From assembly GCA_023431285.1 (NCBI GenBank), contig JAEYXN010000090.1, positions 1 to 41,351 on the forward strand: a stretch of 41,351 nucleotides of DNA, read 5' to 3'. Shown in pieces: positions 30,970-38,293 of this stretch. The translations under genes and the position numbers were made by a program. Every line of letters starts with the position of its first letter. The first letter of the stretch is position 1. Source of the DNA: Bacteroidota bacterium (GTDB taxonomy: Bacteria; Bacteroidota; Bacteroidia; Cytophagales; Cyclobacteriaceae). The notes under the pieces were generated by a model. That model worked only from the letters and a program-made list of their open reading frames with translations. It did not search any database and was not told where the DNA came from.

Positions 30970-31707
30970 TTACCCATTTTTATTCTTTTCATAAAATTCT
31001 TCCCAACTGGGCGCTCCTTCCAGAGGCTTGCCGGTTAGCTTGTCCGTGTGAAGACGACCGTACTGAACTTTCAGGTCCTGCAGGTCACCGATTTCAAGAG
31101 GCGAGTATGGGTAGCATACTGCCGCCTCACGCTTCGGTCTTACTTGGCCTTCGCGTCTCACCTCCGCCTTGCTCATAGGCACCCCCGGCCGCATCATTGG
31201 GGCTTCTGCGACGGCCCTTTTGATTTCTTCCAGTTTGTCATCCGGCAAATCAGCAAGCGTAAATGGTTGCTCACGTGGCACACGCTGTAAGGCTTCTGCT
31301 TTCGTTTCCAGGTAAGCATAGATCCATCCGAAAATTGTTGGTTGGTCTATGCGGTAGATAACTCCGTACTCACCTTGACGAGCCCTTTTAAAAACCTGCG
31401 CGAAGTCCTCCAGCGTCTCGTTAGGGAATTTCTCGTATATGTCCTTCACGCAGATCTCAACCTGCTCATCGTTCATGGTTCCCTTCAGATTCAGTACCGC
31501 CAGAAGGCGCATAACCATTCCGTCAAGAGTCCGCAGAACATCACCCTCCGTAACCTCACCAGTCCTGATGCGTGAAGAGATCGGCGTTGCCTCACGAACG
31601 ATCAATGCCAAAGGCATATCACGTACCGTAATTCCGGTGTCGTTTGAGGGTTCCTTCTGGAGTGATTTTGAGGTTATTATTTTGGGAGTTAGTTCTTGGT
31701 TTTGCAT
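30970..31707 (-). CDS. Conserved phage protein next to the replication protein, 245 aa
   Basis: The protein has IITSKSLQKEPSND near the start, then RDMPLALIVREATPISSRIR and a helical middle (EDFAQVFKRARQGEYGVIYR; PTIFGWIYAYLETKAEALQR). This resembles phage proteins seen beside DUF1376-like replication genes, without known activity. ATG at 31707 overlaps the upstream gene by 89 bp. ATG at 31617 would avoid the overlap but lose a well-formed N-terminus. Likely role: helper in phage replication, by position. Confidence 0.65.
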   Translation of the reverse strand: MQNQELTPKIITSKSLQKEPSNDTGITVRDMPLALIVREATPISSRIRTGEVTEGDVLRTLDGMVMRLLAVLNLKGTMNDEQVEICVKDIYEKFPNETLEDFAQVFKRARQGEYGVIYRIDQPTIFGWIYAYLETKAEALQRVPREQPFTLADLPDDKLEEIKRAVAEAPMMRPGVPMSKAEVRREGQVRPKREAAVCYPYSPLEIGDLQDLKVQYGRLHTDKLTGKPLEGAPSWEEFYEKNKNG

Positions 31708-32281
31708 GACGTAATTGGCTTTGGAGAGCTAATCGTAATCCATCCGTTGTGTGGTTTTGGTAGTGCCCAGGTGAACCCCGGACCTTCTCACAAAATGCGT
31801 TGAACTGGAAATTGAAATCTATGTGGGTCCAGATCACCCGCTGGTTATCCAGGTAGATTTCGTCGAACGCCTCTTTAATTTTTATTTCTAAATCAATATC
31901 ATGATCAAGATCATAATGAAGCTTTGTGTTTGGGTTAGGTTCTGGGTTATTGTTTGGGTTTTCTTCTGGCTTTTTCCTTTTTGGTCTACCTCCTTTTTTA
32001 CCGTTAGAGGCCTGTTTATTCCAAAATTCCCGAACCTCTTCAAGTTTCTTATTGCGCAGGCGACCCGGCTCAAACTCTTCAAACTTCTCTTTTAACTTAA
32101 CCCAAACCTTAACCACTTCAGGCTCGATCAAAGCGAGCTCGTCAAGGTCCGCTGGAATAAATCCGTGATCATATTGATGGATTAAAAGGCCAATGTAAAC
32201 GCCCTTCACCTCCGCGCGCATTCCCCTCGTGCCTTTAATCCAGTCGCCCATCATCAGTGGCATGTACGGTTTGCTAGCCAT
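31619..32281 (-). CDS. DUF1376-like (YdaU-type) replication protein
   Basis: Residues 5-75 (PYMPLMMGDWIKGTRGMRAE, VYIGLLIHQYDHGFIPADLD) match the N-terminal winged-helix pattern of DUF1376/YdaU phage proteins, which sit at the replication-initiator locus. A low-complexity linker rich in P, N and E (about 105-125) follows, then a charged C-terminal part. The start overlaps the ParB-like gene by 8 bp. It probably recruits host replication proteins to the phage origin. That is inferred. Confidence 0.7.
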   Translation of the reverse strand: MASKPYMPLMMGDWIKGTRGMRAEVKGVYIGLLIHQYDHGFIPADLDELALIEPEVVKVWVKLKEKFEEFEPGRLRNKKLEEVREFWNKQASNGKKGGRPKRKKPEENPNNNPEPNPNTKLHYDLDHDIDLEIKIKEAFDEIYLDNQRVIWTHIDFNFQFNAFCEKVRGSPGHYQNHTTDGLRLALQSQLRHAKPRTNSQNNNLKITPEGTLKRHRNYGT

Positions 32282-33965
32282 CGTCCTCCTCCTCGATCAG
32301 CGCTGATAATCCCTTCTTTGCCTTCGGCTTTTTGTTGTTTGTCGCCTGCTTTTTCTTATCCTTCTTGGGGGTGGAAGCTTTCAATTCCTGGATCCTCTTT
32401 TTCATGCGCTCTTCCCGCTTCTCACGGATAGCCTTTTGTTCCTCCTCAAACTGGTGGACATAGATATCATCGTAAGCCTCAGCCGTCTTGCGGATGAAGT
32501 AAGCAGCGTCGGAGGTGGGCATATTGTTACCATACTGACCCATCATCACGCGACGCACCACAAATGACAGTTCACGATCGGTAAGCTTCTTCAGGCTGGC
32601 ATACAGGTCTTCAGGCTTGTTGTCTTTGATCTTGAGCGTCTTCGCCACATCATCCTTGTCGGACCAGGCCAACTTATCCCAGATAATAAACCGCAGGAAA
32701 AGAGCCTCCTCATCCAGGACCTTGAATGGAAAGTCATTGGGAATGATCTTACGCTGCGCCTCATGTTTCTTCAGACCCTCCAGGATCCTGGCGTACACCT
32801 TCTCACCATCGAGCTCACCGGCGCGTTTGTTACGCTGCTTGATATTGGCGATCGCTACCTCGACATCAATCTTGGCCGGGTCTGAGCTTTTGGCGGCTTT
32901 ACCTTTCTGCTCGACATACACAGTTACCCGTTTGCCGAGATCTTCACCATTGATGTAGATGCCTTTTATCTTTGAAACCTTCCCGAATGAATACTCACTG
33001 AAGTCGCCCCGCTCCAGGATCTTCACCTTATTGTCCTTGAGAACTTTTTCAATTGCCGGATTTGTAGCGCCATCTCTTCCGTATGTGTGAGCCCTGAGGT
33101 ATTGCAGATCCGGCTCTGTCTCGAGCAGCTCCGGAATGCTGTTCACCATGTAGTTGATCCGTTTCTGCAGGAAGCATGCAGGATCGAAACACCGGTCTTT
33201 TTCCTTGAGGTCACTGAAGAGCTGATTCGCCCCGGATCGCTTCGGGCACGTCGTACACGGGCCTGCCTTCGGAACGAGTGTCGCATCGTCCTTCTTAAAG
33301 GCAACTGATGAAAGGTTGCAGATAACATTCTGATCCACGAAGTCTTCAAATTCATGGACCGTTTCATAGTATCGTACCTGCTTCTTATCGACGCTGTGCG
33401 TCTGCGTGCATCGCTTGATGATTTCTGTCTGATCAGCAGGCTGCAGCCGCGCCAGGATCAGCGCGTGACCGAGGGTCATATGATTCTCCTGGAAATCCTT
33501 TTTCGCTTCCGGTATCAGATCATTCAGCTTCAACCTGGTCGAGATGTAATGCTCCGATTTTGAGAAACGCTTGGCCAACTCCGGAACAGTGTTCTTGTCG
33601 GGATCTTTCATCGACAGATAGCGATAGGCATGAGACTCGCGCAGCGGATGAATATCCTTTCGCTCAAGGTTCTCTGTGACCTGCATCTCGAACGCCTGCT
33701 GGTCGGTGAGTTCGCGTATGTACGCCGGGATAGTCTTCAAGCCTGCGTAACCGCTTGCCTTAAACCTTCGCTCTCCGGCCACGAGCTCGTATTTACCACT
33801 CCCTTTTGGTCGAAGCAGTACCGGCTGCAGTACGTTATGTTCTGTGATGGACTGAATCAGCTCTGCCAAAGCCGACTCTGTAAGTTCCGATGCATCCCGG
33901 AACATGTCATTGGTGCTGCTCACCTGGATCTTATCCAGTGGAACGTGAGCCAATTCTGGTGTCAT
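32274..33965 (-). CDS. ParB/RepB/Spo0J-type DNA-binding protein, 563 aa
   Basis: Residues about 5-100 form a ParB N-terminal nuclease/CTPase-like domain (VPLDKIQVSS; VAGERRFKASGYAGLKTIPA; QVTENLERKDIHPL). A HTH region with ELAKRFSKSEHYISTRLKL (about 135-155) follows. Next comes a cysteine cluster (CTTCPKRSGANQLF; RCFDPACFLQKR, about 237-267), then a helical C-terminal half ending in Lys-rich tails. There is no ParA gene nearby, so it is more likely a phage transcription or replication factor than a plasmid partition protein. It overlaps both neighbours by 4-8 bp. Confidence 0.8.
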   Translation of the reverse strand: MTPELAHVPLDKIQVSSTNDMFRDASELTESALAELIQSITEHNVLQPVLLRPKGSGKYELVAGERRFKASGYAGLKTIPAYIRELTDQQAFEMQVTENLERKDIHPLRESHAYRYLSMKDPDKNTVPELAKRFSKSEHYISTRLKLNDLIPEAKKDFQENHMTLGHALILARLQPADQTEIIKRCTQTHSVDKKQVRYYETVHEFEDFVDQNVICNLSSVAFKKDDATLVPKAGPCTTCPKRSGANQLFSDLKEKDRCFDPACFLQKRINYMVNSIPELLETEPDLQYLRAHTYGRDGATNPAIEKVLKDNKVKILERGDFSEYSFGKVSKIKGIYINGEDLGKRVTVYVEQKGKAAKSSDPAKIDVEVAIANIKQRNKRAGELDGEKVYARILEGLKKHEAQRKIIPNDFPFKVLDEEALFLRFIIWDKLAWSDKDDVAKTLKIKDNKPEDLYASLKKLTDRELSFVVRRVMMGQYGNNMPTSDAAYFIRKTAEAYDDIYVHQFEEEQKAIREKREERMKKRIQELKASTPKKDKKKQATNNKKPKAKKGLSALIEEEDDG

Positions 33966-34378
33966 TTTTTCGAGGAGATTTTGTATTTAGGCGCGGTCGC
34001 GCTTTTCGTTAGGATAGCGTACAGGTTCTTTTCCACCGGCTCGGTGACGACCAGTATACGATATGTTGCAGCAGGCAACGACATCGATTCAAGAATCATC
34101 TTGACCAACCACGCCGATTGAAAATAGAAGCTTTGTGATTTGGTTGGCCTCAACCGAATTGAATCCACGCCGGAAGAGATCTCGATATACCAGTCCTTCG
34201 GACGATCATCGTCCTGGACAAACTCAATGGTATTCTTATCCAGCGAAAGCGCCTTAACCAGAGCTGCCGAGAATACAATATGGCCGGATTTGCGGATCAC
34301 CAAAATCGGATCAATGATTGGATGAGTGCCGCCACGTTTGGAAAGAATATTCGTTCGATTAAAAACCTTCTTTTTCAT
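33962..34378 (-). CDS. Hypothetical protein, 138 aa
   Basis: This unrecognised protein is mixed alpha/beta with strand-like segments (DPILVIRKSGHIVFSAALVK; WYIEISSGVDSIRLR; YRILVVTEPVEKNLYAIL). It has no membrane segment. It precedes the ParB-like gene and overlaps it by 4 bp, so co-translation is likely. I recall similar proteins beside ParB-like genes in other Bacteroidota phages but know no function. Confidence 0.6.
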   Translation of the reverse strand: MKKKVFNRTNILSKRGGTHPIIDPILVIRKSGHIVFSAALVKALSLDKNTIEFVQDDDRPKDWYIEISSGVDSIRLRPTKSQSFYFQSAWLVKMILESMSLPAATYRILVVTEPVEKNLYAILTKSATAPKYKISSKK

Positions 34379-34589
34379 TTGAGGAGGAGGTATTGATTGA
34401 TATTAACTCCTGACCAATGATCAGGTGTTCGAGGTCTATTCTGATTTCAGCAAGCCTGTGTCTTCGCTCAGAACTCCGGCAGCGCCGCATTTGCAGCACG
34501 ATGCCGGCAAGCGAGTCGGTAAGGGTGTCCCTGGGCACTACTACAACCTGATCAGTCTGTATTCGGGTCGCAAAATTCTTTGTTCTCAT
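34359..34589 (-). CDS. Small helical protein, 76 aa
   Basis: The start is the internal ATG at 34589 (MRTKNFATRIQTDQVVVVPR). An upstream start at 34649 would add a stretch that overlaps the neighbouring membrane-protein gene and looks random. The rest is a long helix (LAGIVLQMRRCRSSERRHRL). It overlaps the previous gene (34552-34725) by 38 bp and the next gene (start 34378) by 20 bp. Function unknown. Confidence 0.5.
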   Translation of the reverse strand: MRTKNFATRIQTDQVVVVPRDTLTDSLAGIVLQMRRCRSSERRHRLAEIRIDLEHLIIGQELISINTSSSNEKEGF

Positions 34590-34725
34590 GTTCGGTAGGT
34601 GTTGTTCGTTCCTCCTCGTCGAGGGTCGCCATCTCTGCAGTTCCTGCACCTACCGCCATCACCAACCAAAACAACAGGCAGACAGAAAGTGCCCCAGCTA
34701 TTAATCCGATGAAGAAAAATGCCAT
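34552..34725 (-). CDS. Small single-pass membrane protein, 57 aa
   Basis: ATG at 34725 opens a 57-aa frame with one strong hydrophobic segment (FFFIGLIAGALSVCLLFWLV, residues 3-22), then a short acidic tail (EMATLDEEERTTPTEH). It fits neatly between its neighbours in the early operon. Such small membrane proteins are common there. Function unknown. Confidence 0.55.
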   Translation of the reverse strand: MAFFFIGLIAGALSVCLLFWLVMAVGAGTAEMATLDEEERTTPTEHENKEFCDPNTD

Positions 34726-34730
34726 AATTA

Positions 34731-34967
34731 TTAATTCATTGTAATTCGATTCCGCTCACGCAGATCTGTAACAGCCTTCTCATATTTGGCGGCCATACCT
34801 GCAAGCAGGTCACGTTCTGCGATGCAACGGAGGTAGTCGACATTGGCGTGGAGGTATACCTGGTCCTCCCATTTCTCCTGCAGCGCGGCTATCCTGTACT
34901 CATTTTCAGCAATGGCCCGCCGCACCAACTTCCAGAAGCGCTGCAGTTCCTCCTCGGTTAGTTCCAT
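34731..34967 (-). CDS. Helical protein, 78 aa
   Basis: The protein is nearly all helix with a heptad-like pattern (ELQRFWKLVRRAIAENEYRI; KYEKAVTDLRERNR). It is probably a coiled-coil dimer. It has no signal or membrane part. It lies 5 bp before the 57-aa membrane protein in the same direction. I know no family. Confidence 0.55.
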   Translation of the reverse strand: MELTEEELQRFWKLVRRAIAENEYRIAALQEKWEDQVYLHANVDYLRCIAERDLLAGMAAKYEKAVTDLRERNRITMN

Positions 34968-34980
34968 GTCCAGGTTGGTT

Positions 34981-35163
34981 TTAAGAGATGAAGTGTATCG
35001 CCGAGAGAATGTAGCCGATCAAAAAGAGCATGACCACGCTGATGAAGTTAAACATCCAGATGGCGGCCCTGCACACAGCTATACGGTTGTGGAGGTGGGA
35101 CTTTCTTTCCAAAGACCCAAGTTGAATCGCGGTTCTTATTTCCTGATGGTGTCTGGCTTCCAT
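34981..35163 (-). CDS. Small membrane protein, 60 aa
   Basis: Start chosen: ATG at 35163 (MEARHHQEIRTAI). An earlier ATG at 35208 lies deep inside the upstream gene. The C-terminal half is one hydrophobic segment (AIWMFNFISVVMLFLIGYIL, about 34-53). It overlaps the upstream gene by 28 bp. It is one of several tiny membrane proteins in this early operon. Function unknown. Confidence 0.5.
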   Translation of the reverse strand: MEARHHQEIRTAIQLGSLERKSHLHNRIAVCRAAIWMFNFISVVMLFLIGYILSAIHFIS

Positions 35164-35531
35164 AAAATTGTGCTGTTTGTAGTTTGGGTATTTACGGTAG
35201 TTGTACAAGTAATCATTTTGTCCTTGATTGCATTCCAGACCTCCTCAGCCTTTCCATTAAACATTTGCCAGAACGCGGCGAGCTCTTCTCGTGTAGGGTC
35301 TGGAATCTCCACCACTTCGTCGAGGCCATCCTTAATCCACTGGCCATCGAAATAATCTTCCGACAAATGCCTCTTCAATAAGAACTGTATGGGCTGACAG
35401 GCAGACACCAGGTGATGCGTCATGATGCCCGGTTCACCAGTGTATTGCTCAATAAATTTGTACACTTCGCCTATGTCGGTGTGTAACCTGCCAGTGGTGA
35501 AGTTTCGCAGTATACCCTTCGTGGTCTTCAT
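35136..35531 (-). CDS. Conserved phage protein (DUF7736-like), 131 aa
   Basis: Start at ATG 35531 (MKTTKGILRNFTTGRLHTD). A longer start at 35618 would include a Pro/Phe-rich stretch that looks unlike protein. The pattern RNFTTGRLHTDIGEVYKFIE, TGEPGIMTHHLVSACQPIQF and DQWIKDGLDEVVEIPD-like segments is that of a small phage family I know as DUF7736 or similar. Its role is unknown. The protein is acidic at the end and cytosolic. Confidence 0.6.
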   Translation of the reverse strand: MKTTKGILRNFTTGRLHTDIGEVYKFIEQYTGEPGIMTHHLVSACQPIQFLLKRHLSEDYFDGQWIKDGLDEVVEIPDPTREELAAFWQMFNGKAEEVWNAIKDKMITCTTTVNTQTTNSTILWKPDTIRK

Positions 35532-35663
35532 TGCATTTTGGATTTGGGTTTTAAAAAGAGGGGGGTGACATCCTGGAAATACTTTTAAAAAACAGGCGTC
35601 GCCCCCCTGCACGACCACCCTCTGATCGTGTTATTTTAAATGTTATAAAGAAAAAGGCGCGTA

Positions 35664-35798
35664 CTACTTATTAGCGGACTTCTTTTTATCACTCCACTCG
35701 ACCGTCATCTTTCCATCAACAATGCGTACCCGAGGGCAGAATCGATTATCGACGTACATTCCGAGCAGGAAGGATCCAAGCATTAAAAGGAAAATCAT
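35664..35798 (-). CDS. Very small membrane protein, 44 aa
   Basis: ATG at 35798 opens a 44-aa frame with a hydrophobic N-terminus (MIFLLMLGSFLLGMYVDNRF), then a charged end (VEWSDKKKSANK). It fits in a 265-bp gap between genes and is in the operon direction. The pattern is typical of a single-pass membrane peptide. Confidence 0.5.
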   Translation of the reverse strand: MIFLLMLGSFLLGMYVDNRFCPRVRIVDGKMTVEWSDKKKSANK

Positions 35799-35875
35799 AT
35801 CTTGGGGGTGAATTGTGTTGTTTGGTTTAGTGGGGAAAAAGAAGGGGAGAAAAAATATCTCCCCGACTCCCTGGG

Positions 35876-36112
35876 TTAGTCCGTCACAGCGGCAACAAGA
35901 ATATCCTCCAGACTCAGGTTATCCATCTCCGCTTCATTCTTGGTATCAACAATGTCGAACTTTGCTCCTTGGCCCTGCAGGTCGTTATCCAGGGACTCAA
36001 GGAATGCACGGGCTCCCGGATCATCACCAGCTTGTATGAAGCTGACTGCGATTTCTTCGTCGGCGTCCATCTTCTTTGTGGCGTCGACAATCACGCGTTG
36101 TTCGTTGTTCAT
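35876..36112 (-). CDS. Acidic protein, 78 aa
   Basis: The protein is strongly acidic and helical (DATKKMDADEEIAVSFIQAG; NEAEMDNLSLEDILVAAV). Small acidic proteins in phage early regions sometimes mimic DNA to block host nucleases or repressors, but here there is only composition to go on. No membrane segment. Function unknown. Confidence 0.55.
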   Translation of the reverse strand: MNNEQRVIVDATKKMDADEEIAVSFIQAGDDPGARAFLESLDNDLQGQGAKFDIVDTKNEAEMDNLSLEDILVAAVTD

Positions 36113-36159
36113 AATTGTGAATTGGTTTATTGTTGTATTTTATAAAGGGACTATTCGTT

Positions 36160-36450
36160 TTATGGAGCTTTCTCCTTCTCCGGATTCAGCGCTTTCATCA
36201 GATCCAGGTCAGAGATCAATGGTTCAAAGCATCGTGCCGGATATCTTAATGTTCCCCATTCGTGAAATGAGAGCCGCATGCCGTCTGGCCAGTAGGTAAG
36301 CTCCTGAACAGTGATGATGTCACCTGTTTTGGGGCCTGGAGCCGGTTTAGGTTTTTTCCTGAAAAATGGGAGCGTGCGAATAAATTGGTCCACAAAGAAC
36401 CAGTGTGAACCATCCTTACAGACTACTTCCTGATTGGGCTTGAATCTCAT
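36160..36450 (-). CDS. Hypothetical protein, 96 aa
   Basis: It opens MRFKPNQEVVCKDGSHWFFV, with a basic proline-rich middle (RKKPKPAPGPKTGD) and strand-rich parts (DIITVQELTYWPDGMRLSFH). This resembles small phage proteins with an SH3- or KOW-like barrel, but that is a guess from pattern. It is in the operon direction with normal spacing. Function unknown. Confidence 0.55.
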   Translation of the reverse strand: MRFKPNQEVVCKDGSHWFFVDQFIRTLPFFRKKPKPAPGPKTGDIITVQELTYWPDGMRLSFHEWGTLRYPARCFEPLISDLDLMKALNPEKEKAP

Positions 36451-36464
36451 GTACGACGTAACAT

Positions 36465-36593
36465 TTAAAATATCCGACCGTCATTTCTGAATGTCTTCCA
36501 GTCCATTGATCCTCCCCAGCGGAGGTATTCATAATAGAATTTCCGGAAGCGTTTAACGCGGTCGGTGTGGGTGGTGAATGAATCGGTTTGCAT
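36465..36593 (-). CDS. Very small basic protein, 42 aa
   Basis: ATG at 36593 opens a 42-aa frame with a basic aromatic core (RVKRFRKFYYEYLRWGG). It lies between the excisionase-like gene (7 bp upstream) and the 96-aa gene, in operon orientation. Its tight spacing argues for a real peptide. Function unknown. Confidence 0.45.
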   Translation of the reverse strand: MQTDSFTTHTDRVKRFRKFYYEYLRWGGSMDWKTFRNDGRIF

Positions 36594-36600
36594 ACAATTT

Positions 36601-36861
36601 TTATGGGGAATTGCGTGAGCTCTTGGACGTTTGTTTAACTGCCAGTTTCTCGAAGTCTTCCATCGAGATGTGCGGCGCGTCGAACACCCGGTAGACTTCC
36701 AAAGCTTTCTTTTCCACCAGGTACCGGAAGTACCTTTCTGTGCGACCAGTCTCTTCCGCCGCCTCCTTAAAAGTTCTAAGTCTCGGACCTCGTTCTCTCT
36801 TCAGAAGAATCTCGATACGATCCAACCTCTTAATCAAATCCTCAAAGAGCCTTTGGTCCAT
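36601..36861 (-). CDS. Excisionase-like helix-turn-helix protein, 86 aa
   Basis: The protein starts with a coiled helix (FEDLIKRLDRIEILLKRERG), then a winged-helix pattern TFKEAAEETGRTERYFRYLV with EVYRVFDAPHISMEDFEKLA. The last two fit the MerR-like HTH of DNA-binding excisionases. In temperate phages such a gene at the start of the early operon often controls excision with the integrase. The recombination directionality role is inferred from context. Confidence 0.6.
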   Translation of the reverse strand: MDQRLFEDLIKRLDRIEILLKRERGPRLRTFKEAAEETGRTERYFRYLVEKKALEVYRVFDAPHISMEDFEKLAVKQTSKSSRNSP

Positions 36862-36867
36862 TTCGAT

Positions 36868-37050
36868 CTATACCTGGTAGGTTTCGATATTCGCATCAGC
36901 AATCTGACCGATAAGATCCTCTTTGCTGATCTTGCGTCTATACTTCTGCATGAATGCGCCCTGCAGTTCGACTGCCTTGTCGAGCGTTTCGGGCAAAAGC
37001 GGCACATTCAGACGCCTTTTGTTCGTCTTGCGATTTTTTCTATCGCTCAT
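36868..37050 (-). CDS. Ribbon-helix-helix-like protein, 60 aa, first gene of the early operon
   Basis: The 60-aa protein has a very basic start (SDRKNRKTNKRRLNVPLLPE), a short strand then helices (LDKAVELQGAFMQKYRRK; DLIGQIADANI). That is a common layout of ribbon-helix-helix DNA-binding proteins. It is divergent from the repressor gene at 37140, with 89 bp between them, the usual place of a Cro-like switch protein. The Cro role is inferred. Confidence 0.55.
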   Translation of the reverse strand: MSDRKNRKTNKRRLNVPLLPETLDKAVELQGAFMQKYRRKISKEDLIGQIADANIETYQV

Positions 37051-37139
37051 ATGGTTACTGTTTGCTATATTCGGGTGATTAATTGATAAGCGAAGTAAAT
37101 ATTTTCTTTACCCAAAGTCAAGATATTCTTTACCATTTT
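37051..37139. promoter_or_regulatory. Divergent promoter/operator region of the lysis-lysogeny switch
   Basis: The 89-bp gap separates the minus-strand early operon from the plus-strand repressor. It contains two copies of TTCTTTACC about 22 bp apart (37104-37112 and 37126-37134), equal to about two helical turns, as expected of repressor half-sites or tandem operators. No clear -7 box could be assigned. Confidence 0.5.
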
Positions 37140-37517
37140 ATGGCTTTTAGTGACAACTTGTTGAAAATCCGTGAGTTCCGTGGGAAAAAACCTATCGACG
37201 TGGTAAGCGGAACGAGCATTTCAAAGCAGAAGTACTCAGGATATGAGAAAGGGAAGTTTCAACCAAGTCCAGAAATTGTAGACGAACTCGCCGAATTCTT
37301 TAATGTCCCGCGGGAATTATTCTACAAGAAGGAAGTGAAGAGGGATGATTTGAATCCGAGAGAGCGCAGTTTTAAAGATGAAATTTTTGAAGGTGATTAC
37401 GTCGGGGTTCATAAGAGCATCTGGGAATCTTACCAGAACAAGGTGGCCAGCGACACTCGTGTTATGGAGTCGCTGGCTGGAAGTTTGGCAGAGGCAGTCC
37501 GAAAACTAAGTGCCTGA
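37140..37517 (+). CDS. XRE-family transcriptional repressor, 125 aa
   Basis: Start chosen: ATG at 37140 (MAFSDNLLKIREFRGKKPID), not the earlier ATG at 37083, whose leader runs through the operator region. Residues about 5-60 form an XRE helix-turn-helix (LLKIREFRGKKPIDVVSGTS, ISKQKYSGYEKGKFQPSPEI, VDELAEFFNVPRELFY). The C-terminal part is a helical dimerisation region. It is divergent to the early operon and followed by immunity and integrase genes, as for a prophage repressor. Confidence 0.8.
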   Translation: MAFSDNLLKIREFRGKKPIDVVSGTSISKQKYSGYEKGKFQPSPEIVDELAEFFNVPRELFYKKEVKRDDLNPRERSFKDEIFEGDYVGVHKSIWESYQNKVASDTRVMESLAGSLAEAVRKLSA

Positions 37518-37709
37518 GAATAGGAACAGTGTTGAGAGCCGTTCACCCTCCAGGATGTTAATCCGGATCGATAGAGAATCGGAGTCAGTGCAGCGAGAAA
37601 CTTCAAGGCGCAATTTTTCAATTTCAATGCCCTGAATAAGGAGACGACGGATGATTTCGGGTTGAATCCCTTGCTCAATAAGGAATTCATTGATGTTGAC
37701 TGAAGTCAT
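37506..37709 (-). CDS. Possible small protein, 67 aa, convergent with the repressor
   Basis: ATG at 37709 (MTSVNINEFLIEQGIQPEII) opens a 67-aa frame with a helix, then VSRCTDSDSLSIRINILEGE. It reads like a real small protein but is isolated on the minus strand, overlapping the repressor stop by 12 bp. If it is not a gene, then 37518-37852 holds no coding sequence and only AT-rich filler. Confidence 0.35.
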   Translation of the reverse strand: MTSVNINEFLIEQGIQPEIIRRLLIQGIEIEKLRLEVSRCTDSDSLSIRINILEGERLSTLFLFSGT

Positions 37710-37852
37710 GATGCGATGAGGGGTTAACTGGGTAAAACTTTGAATTTCCAAAAAGCGAATGAATATGATAAAAGTTTAACACAACGATTGACAGGTCCAC
37801 ATCAAGTAAAGACCGTACATACTAATAACAGGAAAACCTGACTTTTAAGAAA

Positions 37853-38047
37853 ATGATCACCCCGCTTGCTCGTCAGTCCGACTATTCGACCGGCACAGCC
37901 ATTTTCGTCCTACTGATCACACTATTAATTTATTTTATTCCGGCACTGATTGGCCGTAACAACCGGAATGCATCAACTGTCTTTCTGGTAAACCTATTGG
38001 TGATGATCAACTTAATAAACTTAATGCTCTTCGTGAAAAAGGGATAA
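37853..38047 (+). CDS. Superinfection-immunity-like membrane protein, broken by a frameshift
   Basis: The 64-aa frame has two hydrophobic segments (TAIFVLLITLLIYFIPALIG, about 15-34; TVFLVNLLVMINLINLMLF) with a PALIGRNNRN turn, like the superinfection-immunity family (imm-type). In the -1 frame the DNA continues as LNKLNALREKGIISTEEFII and then IEKEKIMKS before TGA at 38095, a SHOCT domain. No start codon exists in that frame. The intact ancestor was probably one protein joining both, and a -1 shift (mutation or slippage) now separates them. Confidence 0.55.
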   Translation: MITPLARQSDYSTGTAIFVLLITLLIYFIPALIGRNNRNASTVFLVNLLVMINLINLMLFVKKG

Positions 38048-38097
38048 TTAGCACTGAGGAATTCATAATTGAAAAGGAGAAGATTATGAAGAGTTGA
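38008..38097 (+). pseudogene. SHOCT domain in the -1 frame of the immunity gene
   Basis: Codons from about 38008 read QLNKLNALREKGIISTEEF, with the SHOCT (short C-terminal) consensus of L..L...GIIT.EEF, ending at TGA 38095-38097. There is no ATG, GTG or TTG in this frame after the stop at 37957-37959. It can be made only by frameshifting from the upstream frame, or is not made at all. Confidence 0.6.
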
Positions 38098-38113
38098 CCT
38101 ATACGTTGACCCG
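38093..38113 (+). repeat. 21-bp direct repeat, copy 1
   Basis: A 21-bp sequence starting GTTGACCTATACGTTGACCC occurs here and at 38254-38274 (161 bp apart). It contains GTTGACC twice, 12 bp apart. These are placed as integrase arm-site or excisionase binding sites would be. Confidence 0.7.
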
Positions 38114-38156
38114 CTTCTGAAGAAAGCCCCCAACATTTTAAAAACGAACAAAACAA

Positions 38157-38173
38157 GTGATCCGACAGGGATT
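38157..38173. other. Attachment-site (attP) core candidate, tRNA 3'-end-like
   Basis: Read on the minus strand this is AATCCCTGTCGGATCAC, which looks like the T-arm end and acceptor stem of a tRNA gene. It lies between the 21-bp repeats, upstream of the integrase. Many phages integrate into tRNA 3' ends and carry that part as attP core. There is no TTCGA T-loop directly upstream, so the match is partial. Confidence 0.4.
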
Positions 38174-38253
38174 ACCGAAAAGTGCCTAAACGGCTAAAAT
38201 ATTGCAGATTCAAAATGTAACGTCGAACAATTCCTAACATTTCCTTTCTATTC

Positions 38254-38274
38254 GTTGACCTATACGTTGACCCG
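38254..38274 (+). repeat. 21-bp direct repeat, copy 2
   Basis: Identical to 38093-38113. It ends 19 bp before the chosen integrase start codon. Confidence 0.7.
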
Positions 38275-38293
38275 TGTTAATTTCGAAATCCTC

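Noticed and set aside
37083..37139. Repressor start at ATG 37083
   Set aside because: The leader is unlike repressor N-termini and lies in the operator region. ATG at 37140 fits the XRE family.
38255..38293. Integrase start at TTG 38255
   Set aside because: The leader overlaps the 21-bp repeat and adds residues not typical for the family. ATG at 38294 begins the normal integrase N-terminus.
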